NCBI GenBank assembly: GCA_964242305.1
Contig: CAXTBB010000002.1
Coordinates: 62,001-126,000, forward strand
Reading direction: 5' to 3'
Origin: DATLGB01 sp964242305
Lineage (GTDB): Bacteria; Actinomycetota; Thermoleophilia; Solirubrobacterales; Solirubrobacteraceae
DNA length: 64,000 bases
Part shown: positions 49,785-56,784 of the stretch, piece by piece
Layout of the letters: each line of letters starts with the position of its first letter
Numbering within the stretch: the stretch's first letter is position 1
The notes under the pieces: model-generated
Seen by the model: only the letters and a program-made list of their open reading frames with translations
Database searches by the model: none
What the model was told of the DNA's origin: nothing
Program-made: the position numbers and the translations under genes

Positions 49785-50885
49785 TCAGCGCGTCTCGCCC
49801 GGCGGTCGGGCGAGACGCAGGTAACCGGACGCGAGCGGCCGGCACAGGCGCGGCCGGCTGAGGACCCCGAGCAGGCCCGTGAGCACGCGGGGCGGGAGCC
49901 GGGGGATGAGCCACTGGAGGGCGTAGGCGGCTTCGAAGACCGGCCGGCGCGCGGCGGACCGAGCGGCGTAGCGGCGGTGGGCCGCGCCGACCGACCGGCG
50001 GCCGGCCAGGACCGCGGCGAGCTCGCCACCCGCGGCCGTGCCGAAGTGCAGCGCGGTCCGGATGCCCTCACCGGTGGCCGGGAGGCAGTGACCGGCGGAG
50101 TCGCCGGCGAAGAGGACGCCGTCCTCGACCGCCGGGCGCAGCCGGTGCGGGAAGTAGTTGCCCTGGAAGCGCTCGGGCGGGAGGCCGAGGCGGGCGGCGG
50201 CGTCGACGGTGCCGGTCCGGACCCCGTGGCGGGGTTCGTACGAGCCCGCGCCGACGCGCTGCTCGCCGTCCGCGGGAACCCGCCAGGCGTAGCCGTAGCG
50301 GACGAGGTCCCGATCGATCCAGACGTCGAGGTCGCGGCCCGACCCGTGGGGGTGGACCTCGAGGCCGCGCGACAGGGTCGCCGCCGGCGGCTGGACGGGC
50401 GCGCCGCCCCCCAGAGTCCGCCGCCAGCCGAGGGCGTCGACGATGTGGTCGGCCGTCAGGTCCCCCCGGTCGGAGGTGACCACGCGGCCGGCGCGGCCGG
50501 ACACCGTCGCGACCTCGAACCGCGCCGTCCCGCACTGCTCCCACAGGGCCAGGCACAGCGTGCGGTAGTCGAACGCCGACCACGACCACGGCAGCCGGAA
50601 CCGGTGCGAGCCGTGCGGCGTGTGGAAGGCCATGCAGGGGATCTCCTGGCGGACGGCGCGCTCGAGGCCCAGCGCGTGGATCCACGGCGTCGGGACGGCG
50701 CAGGCGCTCGTCGCCCGCTCGCCGATGTCGTAGCGGTCCACGACGAGGACGTCAGCGCCACTCCCCGCCAGCGCCCGTGCGGCCGCCAGCCCGGCGAACG
50801 ACGCTCCGCAGACGAGGACGTCGGCACGGCCGCGCGCCCCGAGGCCGGTCCGCTCCGACCCGCGCAGGGTGGAGCGCCGGGTCAC
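49785..50885 (-). CDS. Geranylgeranyl-reductase-like FAD oxidoreductase
   Basis: A 366-residue flavoprotein: FAD motif 'DVLVCGASFAGLAAARALAG', given here as 'VLVCGASFAGLAAARA', 'GERATSACAVPTPW' and 'LFAGDSAGHCLPATGEGIR' are those of geranylgeranyl reductase/halogenase-like proteins. GTG 50885 overlaps the stop of the phytoene synthase gene, so the two are co-transcribed and the enzyme probably reduces or oxidises an isoprenoid such as phytoene or a menaquinone/lipid side chain (inference). The first 25 residues are an unstructured basic stretch; the true start may be a later GTG. The gap 49643-49784 shows no feature. Confidence 0.82.
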   Translation of the reverse strand: MTRRSTLRGSERTGLGARGRADVLVCGASFAGLAAARALAGSGADVLVVDRYDIGERATSACAVPTPWIHALGLERAVRQEIPCMAFHTPHGSHRFRLPWSWSAFDYRTLCLALWEQCGTARFEVATVSGRAGRVVTSDRGDLTADHIVDALGWRRTLGGGAPVQPPAATLSRGLEVHPHGSGRDLDVWIDRDLVRYGYAWRVPADGEQRVGAGSYEPRHGVRTGTVDAAARLGLPPERFQGNYFPHRLRPAVEDGVLFAGDSAGHCLPATGEGIRTALHFGTAAGGELAAVLAGRRSVGAAHRRYAARSAARRPVFEAAYALQWLIPRLPPRVLTGLLGVLSRPRLCRPLASGYLRLARPPGETR

Positions 50886-51694
50886 GACCGCACGGCGGCG
50901 GCGGTCGCCACGGCGACCCGCCAGCGCGCCGGCGAAGTGCGCCGGCGGATCACGTCGAACTCGACCGCCTCGATGCGATCGAGCACCAAGGCGTAGACGG
51001 AGCACGCGATGCGGATCCCCGGGCGGACGGCGGCGGGCGCGGACGCGACGGCGGACTCGCAGCTCCCGAAGCGCTCGCGGGCACGGCCGACGCCCGTCGC
51101 CACCGCCTCGCGCAGCGCCTCCGTGTCGCCCGTCAGACCGGGCACGCCCGGGAGGTAGACGCGGCCCAGCTCGGCGTCCTCCCGGACGTCGCGGAGGAAG
51201 TTCGTGAGCTGGAAGGCCTGGCCGAGCCGGCCGAAGGCGTCGTGCTCGTGCTCGGGCACGCCGAGGAGCGGCGCCATCATGCGCCCGACGGTCCCGGCCG
51301 AGCCGTCCATGTAGCGGTCCAGCTCGTCCCAGCTGCCGATCCGCACCGGCGCGCAGTCGATGCGCATCGCGTCCATGTAGGGATGCAGCTCGTCCAGCGG
51401 CAGGTGGTGCCGATCGCCGGCGTCGACCAGCGCGATCGCGACGGGATGCCGCGGCGAGTCGAGCTCGGCCTCCCAGGCGTCGAGCGCGCGGCGCCGCTCC
51501 TCGGGGGACGCGGGCCGGCGCGGGCCGTCGACGAGCTCGTCGGCGGTGCGGACGTACGCGTAGAGCGCGTGGGTGGCCGGCCGGACGTCGGCGGGGAGCC
51601 GCCGTGTCGCCCAGTAGTACGTCGGATCGTGGCGCCGGTGCATGCGGCGGCAGGTGGCGTAGCCGGCTCGCAATCGCTGATCGGCTCGATCCAT
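50882..51694 (-). CDS. Squalene/phytoene synthase
   Basis: A 270-residue head-to-head prenyl synthase. The two Asp-rich motifs are present: 'YVRTADELVDG' (first) and 'TNFLRDVREDAELGRVYLP' (second), with 'MDGSAGTVGRMMAPLLG' between. It condenses two C15 or C20 prenyl diphosphates. 'TYYWATRRLP' at the N-terminus fits phytoene/squalene synthases. Upstream of the FAD protein (GTG in its stop) and divergent from an M28 peptidase gene. No desaturase is adjacent; the nearest phytoene-desaturase-like gene is at 58506. Confidence 0.93.
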   Translation of the reverse strand: MDRADQRLRAGYATCRRMHRRHDPTYYWATRRLPADVRPATHALYAYVRTADELVDGPRRPASPEERRRALDAWEAELDSPRHPVAIALVDAGDRHHLPLDELHPYMDAMRIDCAPVRIGSWDELDRYMDGSAGTVGRMMAPLLGVPEHEHDAFGRLGQAFQLTNFLRDVREDAELGRVYLPGVPGLTGDTEALREAVATGVGRARERFGSCESAVASAPAAVRPGIRIACSVYALVLDRIEAVEFDVIRRRTSPARWRVAVATAAAVRS

Positions 51695-51746
51695 GACCCA
51701 TAGATCTACCCGGTCGCGGGCGCACAGAGACGTAGGCTGCCCGCCG

Positions 51747-52808
51747 ATGACGGGAGACGACGCGCTCGCGGTGGACGTGGTCGCGGCGCTGGCGGCGATC
51801 CCCGGCCGCGGATCCGCGACACCTGGGGAACGGACGGCGGCGACGCGGGTGGCGGGCTGGCTCGGGGGCCGGATCGAGGCAGAGCGGGCGCACGGGACGC
51901 ACTGGTGGCCGTACGGGTTGCCACCCGCGGTGACGTCGCTCACCGGGAGTCGCGCCGTCGGGCTGCTCGCGGCACTGGCGGTGATCGAGGACGTCGAGGG
52001 ACCGTGGCGGCTGCTGCGACGCGCGCTCCCGCAACGTGTGACCCACAACGTCGTCGCGGAGTTCGGGGCGGGCCCGCCGACCGTGGTCGTCCACGCCCAT
52101 CACGACGCAGCGCACGGCGGGCTGATGTTCCACCCCGCGATCGCGCAGCCGGACGGCCCGGTCCCGACGCTGGCGCTGGTGGCGGGGTTCCCGCTGCTGG
52201 TCGCGCTGGGCGCGCGCAGGACCGGACGGCTCCTGAGCGCCGTGACCGCCGCGCTGTTCGCCGACGCCGGGCTGCGCAGGCCGGTGCCGGGGGCGAACGA
52301 CGACGCGTCGGGCGTCGCCGCCTTGGCGGTACTCGCACGGCGGTTCCGAGCGGATCCCCCGCCCGTGCGGGTGATGCTGCTCTCAACGGGCTCGGAGGAG
52401 TCGATGCTCGAGGGCATGACCGCGTTCGCCAGGCGGCACTTCCCGCACCTCGATACGCGCACGACCAGCTTCGTCAGCGTCGACTCGCTCGGCTGGGAGA
52501 CGCTCGCGCTGCGGAGCGGGGAGGGCGCGCTCTTCCAGCGGCCGGCGTCACCGGACCTCGTTGCCGCTCTGCGCGCGCACGCGCGGGAACAGGGCGTCGA
52601 GCTGCGGGAGGGCCTGCGGTTCTGGATCCCGACCGACGGCAACGTTGCGCTGCGGGCCGGCTACGCGCAGGTCACGCTCGGCAGCGTGCAGCCCGACGGC
52701 AGCTACCCCGGCTACCACACGCTGGACGACACGCCGCAGCACGTCTGCCACGCGACGATCGTCCGCGGCGCCGACCTGATCGAGGCGCTGGTCCGCGCGT
52801 CACACTGA
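51747..52808 (+). CDS. M28-family metallopeptidase
   Basis: A 353-residue zinc peptidase of the M28 type. The di-zinc site is seen as 'VVHAHHDAAHGG' (His, Asp), 'PGANDDASGVAAL' (bridging Asp), 'LLSTGSEESML' (catalytic Glu and Glu ligand), 'SVDSLGWE' (Asp) and 'GYHTLDDTP' (His). No signal peptide is obvious, though 'RAVGLLAALAVI' and 'TLALVAGFPLLVALG' are hydrophobic and could be membrane-associated. ATG 51747 is used; 51693 is an upstream alternative that would overlap the divergent promoter. Probably an aminopeptidase or amidohydrolase. Confidence 0.88.
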   Translation: MTGDDALAVDVVAALAAIPGRGSATPGERTAATRVAGWLGGRIEAERAHGTHWWPYGLPPAVTSLTGSRAVGLLAALAVIEDVEGPWRLLRRALPQRVTHNVVAEFGAGPPTVVVHAHHDAAHGGLMFHPAIAQPDGPVPTLALVAGFPLLVALGARRTGRLLSAVTAALFADAGLRRPVPGANDDASGVAALAVLARRFRADPPPVRVMLLSTGSEESMLEGMTAFARRHFPHLDTRTTSFVSVDSLGWETLALRSGEGALFQRPASPDLVAALRAHAREQGVELREGLRFWIPTDGNVALRAGYAQVTLGSVQPDGSYPGYHTLDDTPQHVCHATIVRGADLIEALVRASH

Positions 52809-52830
52809 GTCCGATGGGGCGCGGGCACCG

Positions 52831-53004
52831 GTGAGCGACGACGATGACCTCGCCGAGGCGCTCGAGCTGCGCGACGAGCTGCTGCTCGCCTGCCGCGACG
52901 TGATGCTCTCCATGGGCACGCCGGCGGCGGCCGCGCTGGTGGCGCACATCGACGCGCTCCTCGACCTCGACGACGAGGCGTCGCCGGGCTCGCAGCGCCC
53001 CTAG
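52831..53004 (+). CDS. Small acidic helical protein, 57 residues
   Basis: GTG 52831 opens a frame for 57 residues, 'SDDDDLAEALELRDELLLAC' and then 'LVAHIDALLDLDDEASPG', which would form two acidic amphipathic helices. It follows the M28 gene by 22 bp on the same strand and is directly followed by a strong hairpin. I recognise no family. Codon use at third positions is GC-rich like its neighbours, and the spacing between gene and terminator suggests it is real. Confidence 0.45.
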   Translation: MSDDDDLAEALELRDELLLACRDVMLSMGTPAAAALVAHIDALLDLDDEASPGSQRP

Positions 53005-53010
53005 GCGCGT

Positions 53011-53039
53011 GGCCGGGCCGCCCGACGAGCGGCCCGGCC
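53011..53039. terminator. Strong hairpin between convergent genes
   Basis: GGCCGGGCCGC (53011-53021) and GCGGCCCGGCC (53029-53039) form a perfect 11-pair stem with a seven-base loop between the small frame at 52831-53004 and the convergent collagen-like gene that ends at 53052. A bidirectional terminator is likely although no T-run is present. Confidence 0.7.
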
Positions 53040-53051
53040 CACGCACGCTGG

Positions 53052-53801
53052 CTACGGGGCGACGAAGTCCGTCGAATCGCCCGTGATGACGACGGAGAAC
53101 CGCTTGTTGCGGACGTCGGTGGTCCCCGCGGTCGTGGTCGCGTCCGTTGTCGGGGTGCCGTCGGAGTTGCGGGGGCTGACGACGAGGTTCTTGACGTTCT
53201 TCGCCGCCGCGGGACCGCACTCGACGATGCCGGCGATCTGGCAGCGCGTCGCGGTGATCTCGCCGGAGAACTCCGGGTTGGCGTCGGCGACGGTCGCCGT
53301 GCCGTTCTTCACCGTCGGGTCGCCGCCCTGCTCGGTCTGGTTCTGCAGGGCGATGGCGGCGACGATGCCGTTGTTGCTCAGGTCCTCGTTGGCATTGATG
53401 TAGACGTTGCCGACCGCCGCCGCCGGGGCACCCGCCTGGTTGTAGGCCGAGGTGATGCTGAAGCCGCCCGACTGCGCCTCGATCTGGCCGGCGGCGTTGA
53501 CGAGCATCCAGCGGCCCGCCCCGGCCGCACCGGTGTCACCCTTGTCGCCCTTCGCGCCGGCGGGGCCGGTCAGCCCGGCGGTGCCCTGCACGCCCGCCGG
53601 GCCCCTCGCGCCCTTGGGCAGCTGCCCCTTCTTGAAGTCCAGGCGCTTGAGCGAGCGGTTCTTGATGTCCGCGCTCGTGAGCGAGTTGTCCTTGACGTCC
53701 TTGGACGTGAGCTTGACGGCGGCGTACGACGTGCCGCCCAGAGAGACGGTCATGGCCGTCATGGCGACGACCATCGACGGGCTCGGCTTGCGGAGCTTCA
53801 T
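53052..53801 (-). CDS. Secreted protein with collagen-like repeat
   Basis: A 249-residue exported protein. The N-terminus 'MKLRKPSPSMVVAMTAM' with 'VSLGGTSYAAVKL' is a signal sequence of a type abundant in Solirubrobacterales. Then comes 'DNSLTSADIKNRSLKRLDF', a repeat-rich linker, a short collagen-like Gly-X-Y stretch (about residues 65-95, 'GPAGAKGDKGDTGAAGAG') and a beta-rich C-terminal domain with two Cys ('ATRCQIAGIVECGPA'). ATG 53801 has a GGAAAGGGTG site. Probably a surface or extracellular protein. Function unknown; useful as a lineage marker. Confidence 0.85.
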   Translation of the reverse strand: MKLRKPSPSMVVAMTAMTVSLGGTSYAAVKLTSKDVKDNSLTSADIKNRSLKRLDFKKGQLPKGARGPAGVQGTAGLTGPAGAKGDKGDTGAAGAGRWMLVNAAGQIEAQSGGFSITSAYNQAGAPAAAVGNVYINANEDLSNNGIVAAIALQNQTEQGGDPTVKNGTATVADANPEFSGEITATRCQIAGIVECGPAAAKNVKNLVVSPRNSDGTPTTDATTTAGTTDVRNKRFSVVITGDSTDFVAP

Positions 53802-53870
53802 ATGCACCCTTTCCACTACGACTGCAGATTGACGGGACACCGCCCCTAGCGCTTACGATGCGTAAGCGGA

Positions 53871-54577
53871 TCACTCACCGATCGTAAGCCGGTCCGTCAA
53901 CGGACCCGACGGGCGGCAAACCGCTGCTGCTCGAGCCGCCTCCGCGCAGGCGGCGACGAAGGCCGGGTGAGCCGGCCCGAGGCGCGCCTCGATGAGGACC
54001 GCCACCGCGCCGCCCGTCAGCGACGTCGTGCGACGACGGTCGTGAACGCGTCGGCGGTCAGCTCGGCGACCAGCGCGCTTCCCGGGTCGGTCGTGCGCAG
54101 CGTCGCGGCGAGCAGGATCGGCGCGCCCTCCAGTCGCCGGGAGAGGTAGGCGAGGAAGCGCAGGGAGGGCTCGTCGCACCACTGCAGGTCGTCGACGGTC
54201 AGCAGCAGCGGGCGCGCCTCGGCGAGGTCCAGCGCCAGCCACTGCAGCCCGAGCAGGGTGGCGAACGACGCGCCCGCGCCGCCCACGGACGCGAACACCG
54301 CCCCGGCCGGCTCGGCCCCGCCCTCCAGCGCGCGGCCGGCGACCGCGCGCTCGAACAGCTGGCGGACGACGCCGAACGGGAAGTCGCGCTCGAGCTCGGA
54401 CCCGCGCGCGGAGAGCACCTCCATCGCGCCGGCCGCCCGGCCGCGCACCTCCGCGAGCAGGCGCGTCCTGCCGATGCCGGCCGGCCCCTCGATGATGACC
54501 ACGCGGCCGCTGGAGGCCACGGCGGCGGCGACGGCATCGTCGAGAACGGCGAGGTCGTCGTCGCGGCCGAGCAGCAC
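53871..54577 (-). pseudogene. Broken LuxR-family ATPase regulator (N-terminal part)
   Basis: The first 186 codons (54577-54017) read as the AAA/STAND ATPase module of large LuxR-type regulators: 'LLGRDDDLAVLDDAVA', Walker A-like 'EGPAGIGRTRLL' with Arg in place of the essential Lys, and Walker B 'LLLTVDDLQWCDEPSLRFL'. The frame then stops; shifting frame recovers the next family segment, 'AVAVLIEARLGPAHPAFVAACAEA' (parts 'VLIEARLGP' and 'HPAFVAACAEA'), after which homology ends at about 53930. Intact members are about 900 residues with a C-terminal LuxR domain, none of which is present. So this is a degraded, truncated gene. Confidence 0.8.
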
Positions 54578-54589
54578 GCGGACAAACTA

Positions 54590-54616
54590 TGTCGATTCCG
54601 CGCCGCGCCGTTCGTC
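54590..54616 (+). promoter_or_regulatory. ECF-type promoter TGTCGA-N17-CGTC
   Basis: TGTCGA (54590-54595), 17 bases, CGTC (54613-54616), ahead of the YCII-like/ECF sigma pair. As I recall, ECF42-group sigma factors use TGTCGA -35 and a CG(A/T)C -10 element and autoregulate the linked DGPF/YCII gene; this fits. The YCII start at 54650 is about 30 bp downstream. Confidence 0.55.
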
Positions 54617-54649
54617 TACACGACGACACCGACCACAATGGAGGCTTCG

Positions 54650-55009
54650 ATGAAGTTCATGATGCTCATCTACCAGGGCACCACCCCGCGGCCGGGGGTG
54701 CCGGCGTGGGACGACCTCAGCCAGGAGGAGCAGGCCAGGATCTACGCCGAGTACAAGGCGCTCAACCAGACACCGGGGATGACGCCCGGCAACTCGATGG
54801 AGGAGGCGGACACCGCCACCACGGTGCGCGTCCAAGACGGCGAGACGATCGTCACGGACGGCCCCTACGCGGAGGTCAAGGACGCCATCGGCGGCTACGG
54901 CATCCTGGAGGTCGACGACCTCGACGCTGCCATCGCGATCGCCGCCAGGGTGCCGGCGGCCAGCCGCGGCGGCGGCATCGAGATCCGTCCGATCCGGGTG
55001 TGGACCTAG
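54650..55009 (+). CDS. YCII/DGPF-family protein
   Basis: A 119-residue ferredoxin-like-fold protein of the YCII (DGPF) group: 'MKFMMLIYQGTTPRPG', 'ETIVTDGPYAEVKDAIGGYGI' with DGPY in place of the DGPF hallmark, and 'IEIRPIRVW' at the end. ATG 54650 has GGAGG at 54642; a longer frame starts at 54638. Proteins of this type are encoded next to ECF sigma factors with a C-terminal extension; their role is unknown, probably small-molecule or peroxide chemistry. It overlaps the sigma gene by ten bases. Confidence 0.88.
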   Translation: MKFMMLIYQGTTPRPGVPAWDDLSQEEQARIYAEYKALNQTPGMTPGNSMEEADTATTVRVQDGETIVTDGPYAEVKDAIGGYGILEVDDLDAAIAIAARVPAASRGGGIEIRPIRVWT

Positions 55010-56214
55010 CCGCTGTCTTCCGCGAGGAGTGGGGTCGCGTCCTGGCCGCCCTGATCGGCATCCTCGGTGACTTCGACCGCGCCGAGGAGGCCGCCCAGGA
55101 GGCGTTCGCGGTCGCGGCCGAGCGCTGGCCGCGCGACGGGGTGCCCGCGCACCCCGCCGCGTGGCTGGTCGCCACCGCGCGCAACAGGGCGACCGACCGC
55201 ATCCGCCGCGAGCGCACCTACGCGCAGAAGCTCCGCGCGCTCGAACCGGCGCCACCGCCCGTGTCCACCGACACCCCCTTCACCGACGAGCGCCTCGAGC
55301 TGCTCTTCACCTGCTGCCACCCGGCGCTCGACACGCAGGCGCAGGTCGCGCTGACGCTGCGGACGCTCGGGGGCCTGACCACCCCCGAGATCGCCGCCGC
55401 GTTCCTGGTCCCGGAGGCGACGATGGCGCAGCGCCTGGTCCGGGCCAAGCGCAAGATCCGCGTGGCCGGCATCCCGTTCCGCGTCCCGCCCGACCATCTC
55501 CTACCAGACCGCTTGACCGCCGTCCTCGCCGTCCTCTACCTCATCTTCAACGCCGGCTACCAAGTCGGCGAGCCGGAAGAGGACGGAGTGACGGATCGCC
55601 ACGGACGGGAGGACCTCGCCGCGGAGGCCATCCGCCTCGGCGGGGCGCTGGTCGAGCTGATGCCCGACGAGCCCGAGGCCCACGGCCTGCAGGCGCTCAT
55701 GGGGCTCCATCACGCCCGCCGCGCCGCGCGCGCTCCGGTCGGCGAGCTGGTCCTGCTCGCCGACCAGGACCCGGCGCTCTACGACCGCGCCGCGATCGCC
55801 GCCGGCCGCGCGCACCTGGATCGCGCGCTCGCCCTGCGCGGCCGCGGGCCCTACGTCATCCAGGCCGCCATCGCCTCCCTGCACGCCGACACGCCGCGCG
55901 ACTGGCCGCAGATCGCCGCGCTCTACGGGGAGCTCGCGCGGCTGACGAAGTCGCCGGTCGTCGAGCTCAATCGAGCCGTCGCGGTGGGGGAGGCGGAGGA
56001 CGCCGCCGCCGGCCTCGCCATCGCCGACCGCCTGCCCCTGGACGACTACCGCTACCTGCACGCGACCCGCGGCGAGCTGCTGCGCCGCCTGGGCCGCACC
56101 GAGGAGGCCCGCACGGCGCTCCGCCAGCGCCCTCGAACTGACGCCCGCCGGCGCCGAGCGGCGGCTGCTGGAGCGCCGGCTCGCCGGCCTCGAGGGGTGT
56201 TGACGAACCTGTGA
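55000..56214 (+). CDS. ECF42-like RNA polymerase sigma factor with C-terminal extension
   Basis: A 404-residue ECF sigma factor: sigma-2 region ('GDFDRAEEAAQEAFAVAAERW' in parts 'DFDRAEEAAQEAF'), sigma-4 ('LRTLGGLTTPEIAAAFLV' and 'MAQRLVRAKRKIR'), then a 200-residue TPR-like extension (DUF6596-like, 'LYLIFNAGYQ', 'ELNRAVAVGEAEDAA'). This composition plus an adjacent YCII gene marks ECF42 (family knowledge). The last 30 residues are out of frame: reading the other frame from about 56129 gives 'ALELTPAGAERRLLERRLAG' and a stop at 56203, which is the family C-terminus. The frameshift falls in a 21-bp sequence repeated at 56241-56261. GTG start; ten-base overlap with YCII. Confidence 0.9.
   Translation: MDLAAVFREEWGRVLAALIGILGDFDRAEEAAQEAFAVAAERWPRDGVPAHPAAWLVATARNRATDRIRRERTYAQKLRALEPAPPPVSTDTPFTDERLELLFTCCHPALDTQAQVALTLRTLGGLTTPEIAAAFLVPEATMAQRLVRAKRKIRVAGIPFRVPPDHLLPDRLTAVLAVLYLIFNAGYQVGEPEEDGVTDRHGREDLAAEAIRLGGALVELMPDEPEAHGLQALMGLHHARRAARAPVGELVLLADQDPALYDRAAIAAGRAHLDRALALRGRGPYVIQAAIASLHADTPRDWPQIAALYGELARLTKSPVVELNRAVAVGEAEDAAAGLAIADRLPLDDYRYLHATRGELLRRLGRTEEARTALRQRPRTDARRRRAAAAGAPARRPRGVLTNL
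56111..56131. repeat. 21-bp direct repeat, copy 1
   Basis: Identical over 21 bases to 56241-56261, 130 bp downstream. It lies exactly where the ECF sigma gene loses its frame. Both copies are translated as TALRQR in their own genes. Confidence 0.85.
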
Positions 56215-56224
56215 CGGTCCGTCA

Positions 56225-56774
56225 GTGCGTCCGTTCGAGAGCACGGCGCTCCGCCAGCGCCTTATCCCCTTCATCCTCCCGCTCGTCCTGGCCCTCGCGC
56301 TCGCCATCGCCGGCGACGAGTCGCAGGGGACGTCGCCGCTGGCCATCCTCGTCATCGGCCCGGTCCTGTTCCTCTACCAGGACCCGCCCAGGTCTGGGCC
56401 GGGGTCGCCGCCGCCGGCCTCGCCGTCGCGGTCGGCGGCTCGCTGTCCGTGCTCGATCCCGTCGAGGGGGCCGCCGCCGCCGTCACCATCGCCAGCTGCG
56501 CCGTGCTCGCCGTCATGACGACCCGGCTGCTGGACGCCAAGCGCACCGCCGCCCGCCGCGATCAGCACCGCCTCGTCCTCGATCACCTGCCCGACACGGT
56601 CATCGCGCACCTGGACGTCGACCTGCGCTGGGTGAGCGTGGAGGGCGGGACGCTGCGATCGCCAGCGTCGGCTGGGCCGTCGTGGCCGCCGACGCGCTCG
56701 ACGAGCGCGCCGTCCTGGCCGGCGCCGACGCCGAGATGGACTGCCGAAAGGCGCTGCGGCGCGAATCTGCGTAA
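56225..56774 (+). pseudogene. Broken diguanylate cyclase (membrane-PAS-GGDEF)
   Basis: Three frames in order give parts of one signalling protein. Frame one: 'RLIPFILPLVLALALAIAG' and 'SPLAILVIGPVLFLYQ', two membrane segments. After a frame change near 56395: 'VWAGVAAAGLAVAVGGSLSV' and a third membrane segment, then a PAS beginning 'LVLDHLPDTVIAHLDVDLRW'. After a deletion near 56650, in the third frame: 'IASVGWAVVAADALDERAV' and 'AGADAEMDCRKA', the C-terminal end of a GGDEF domain. Most of PAS and GGDEF, including the GGDEF motif itself, is missing. Inactive. Confidence 0.75.
56241..56261. repeat. 21-bp direct repeat, copy 2
   Basis: Second copy of 56111-56131, at codons 7-13 of the broken diguanylate cyclase gene. 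Confidence 0.85.
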
Positions 56775-56784
56775 CGTCCGCGCG

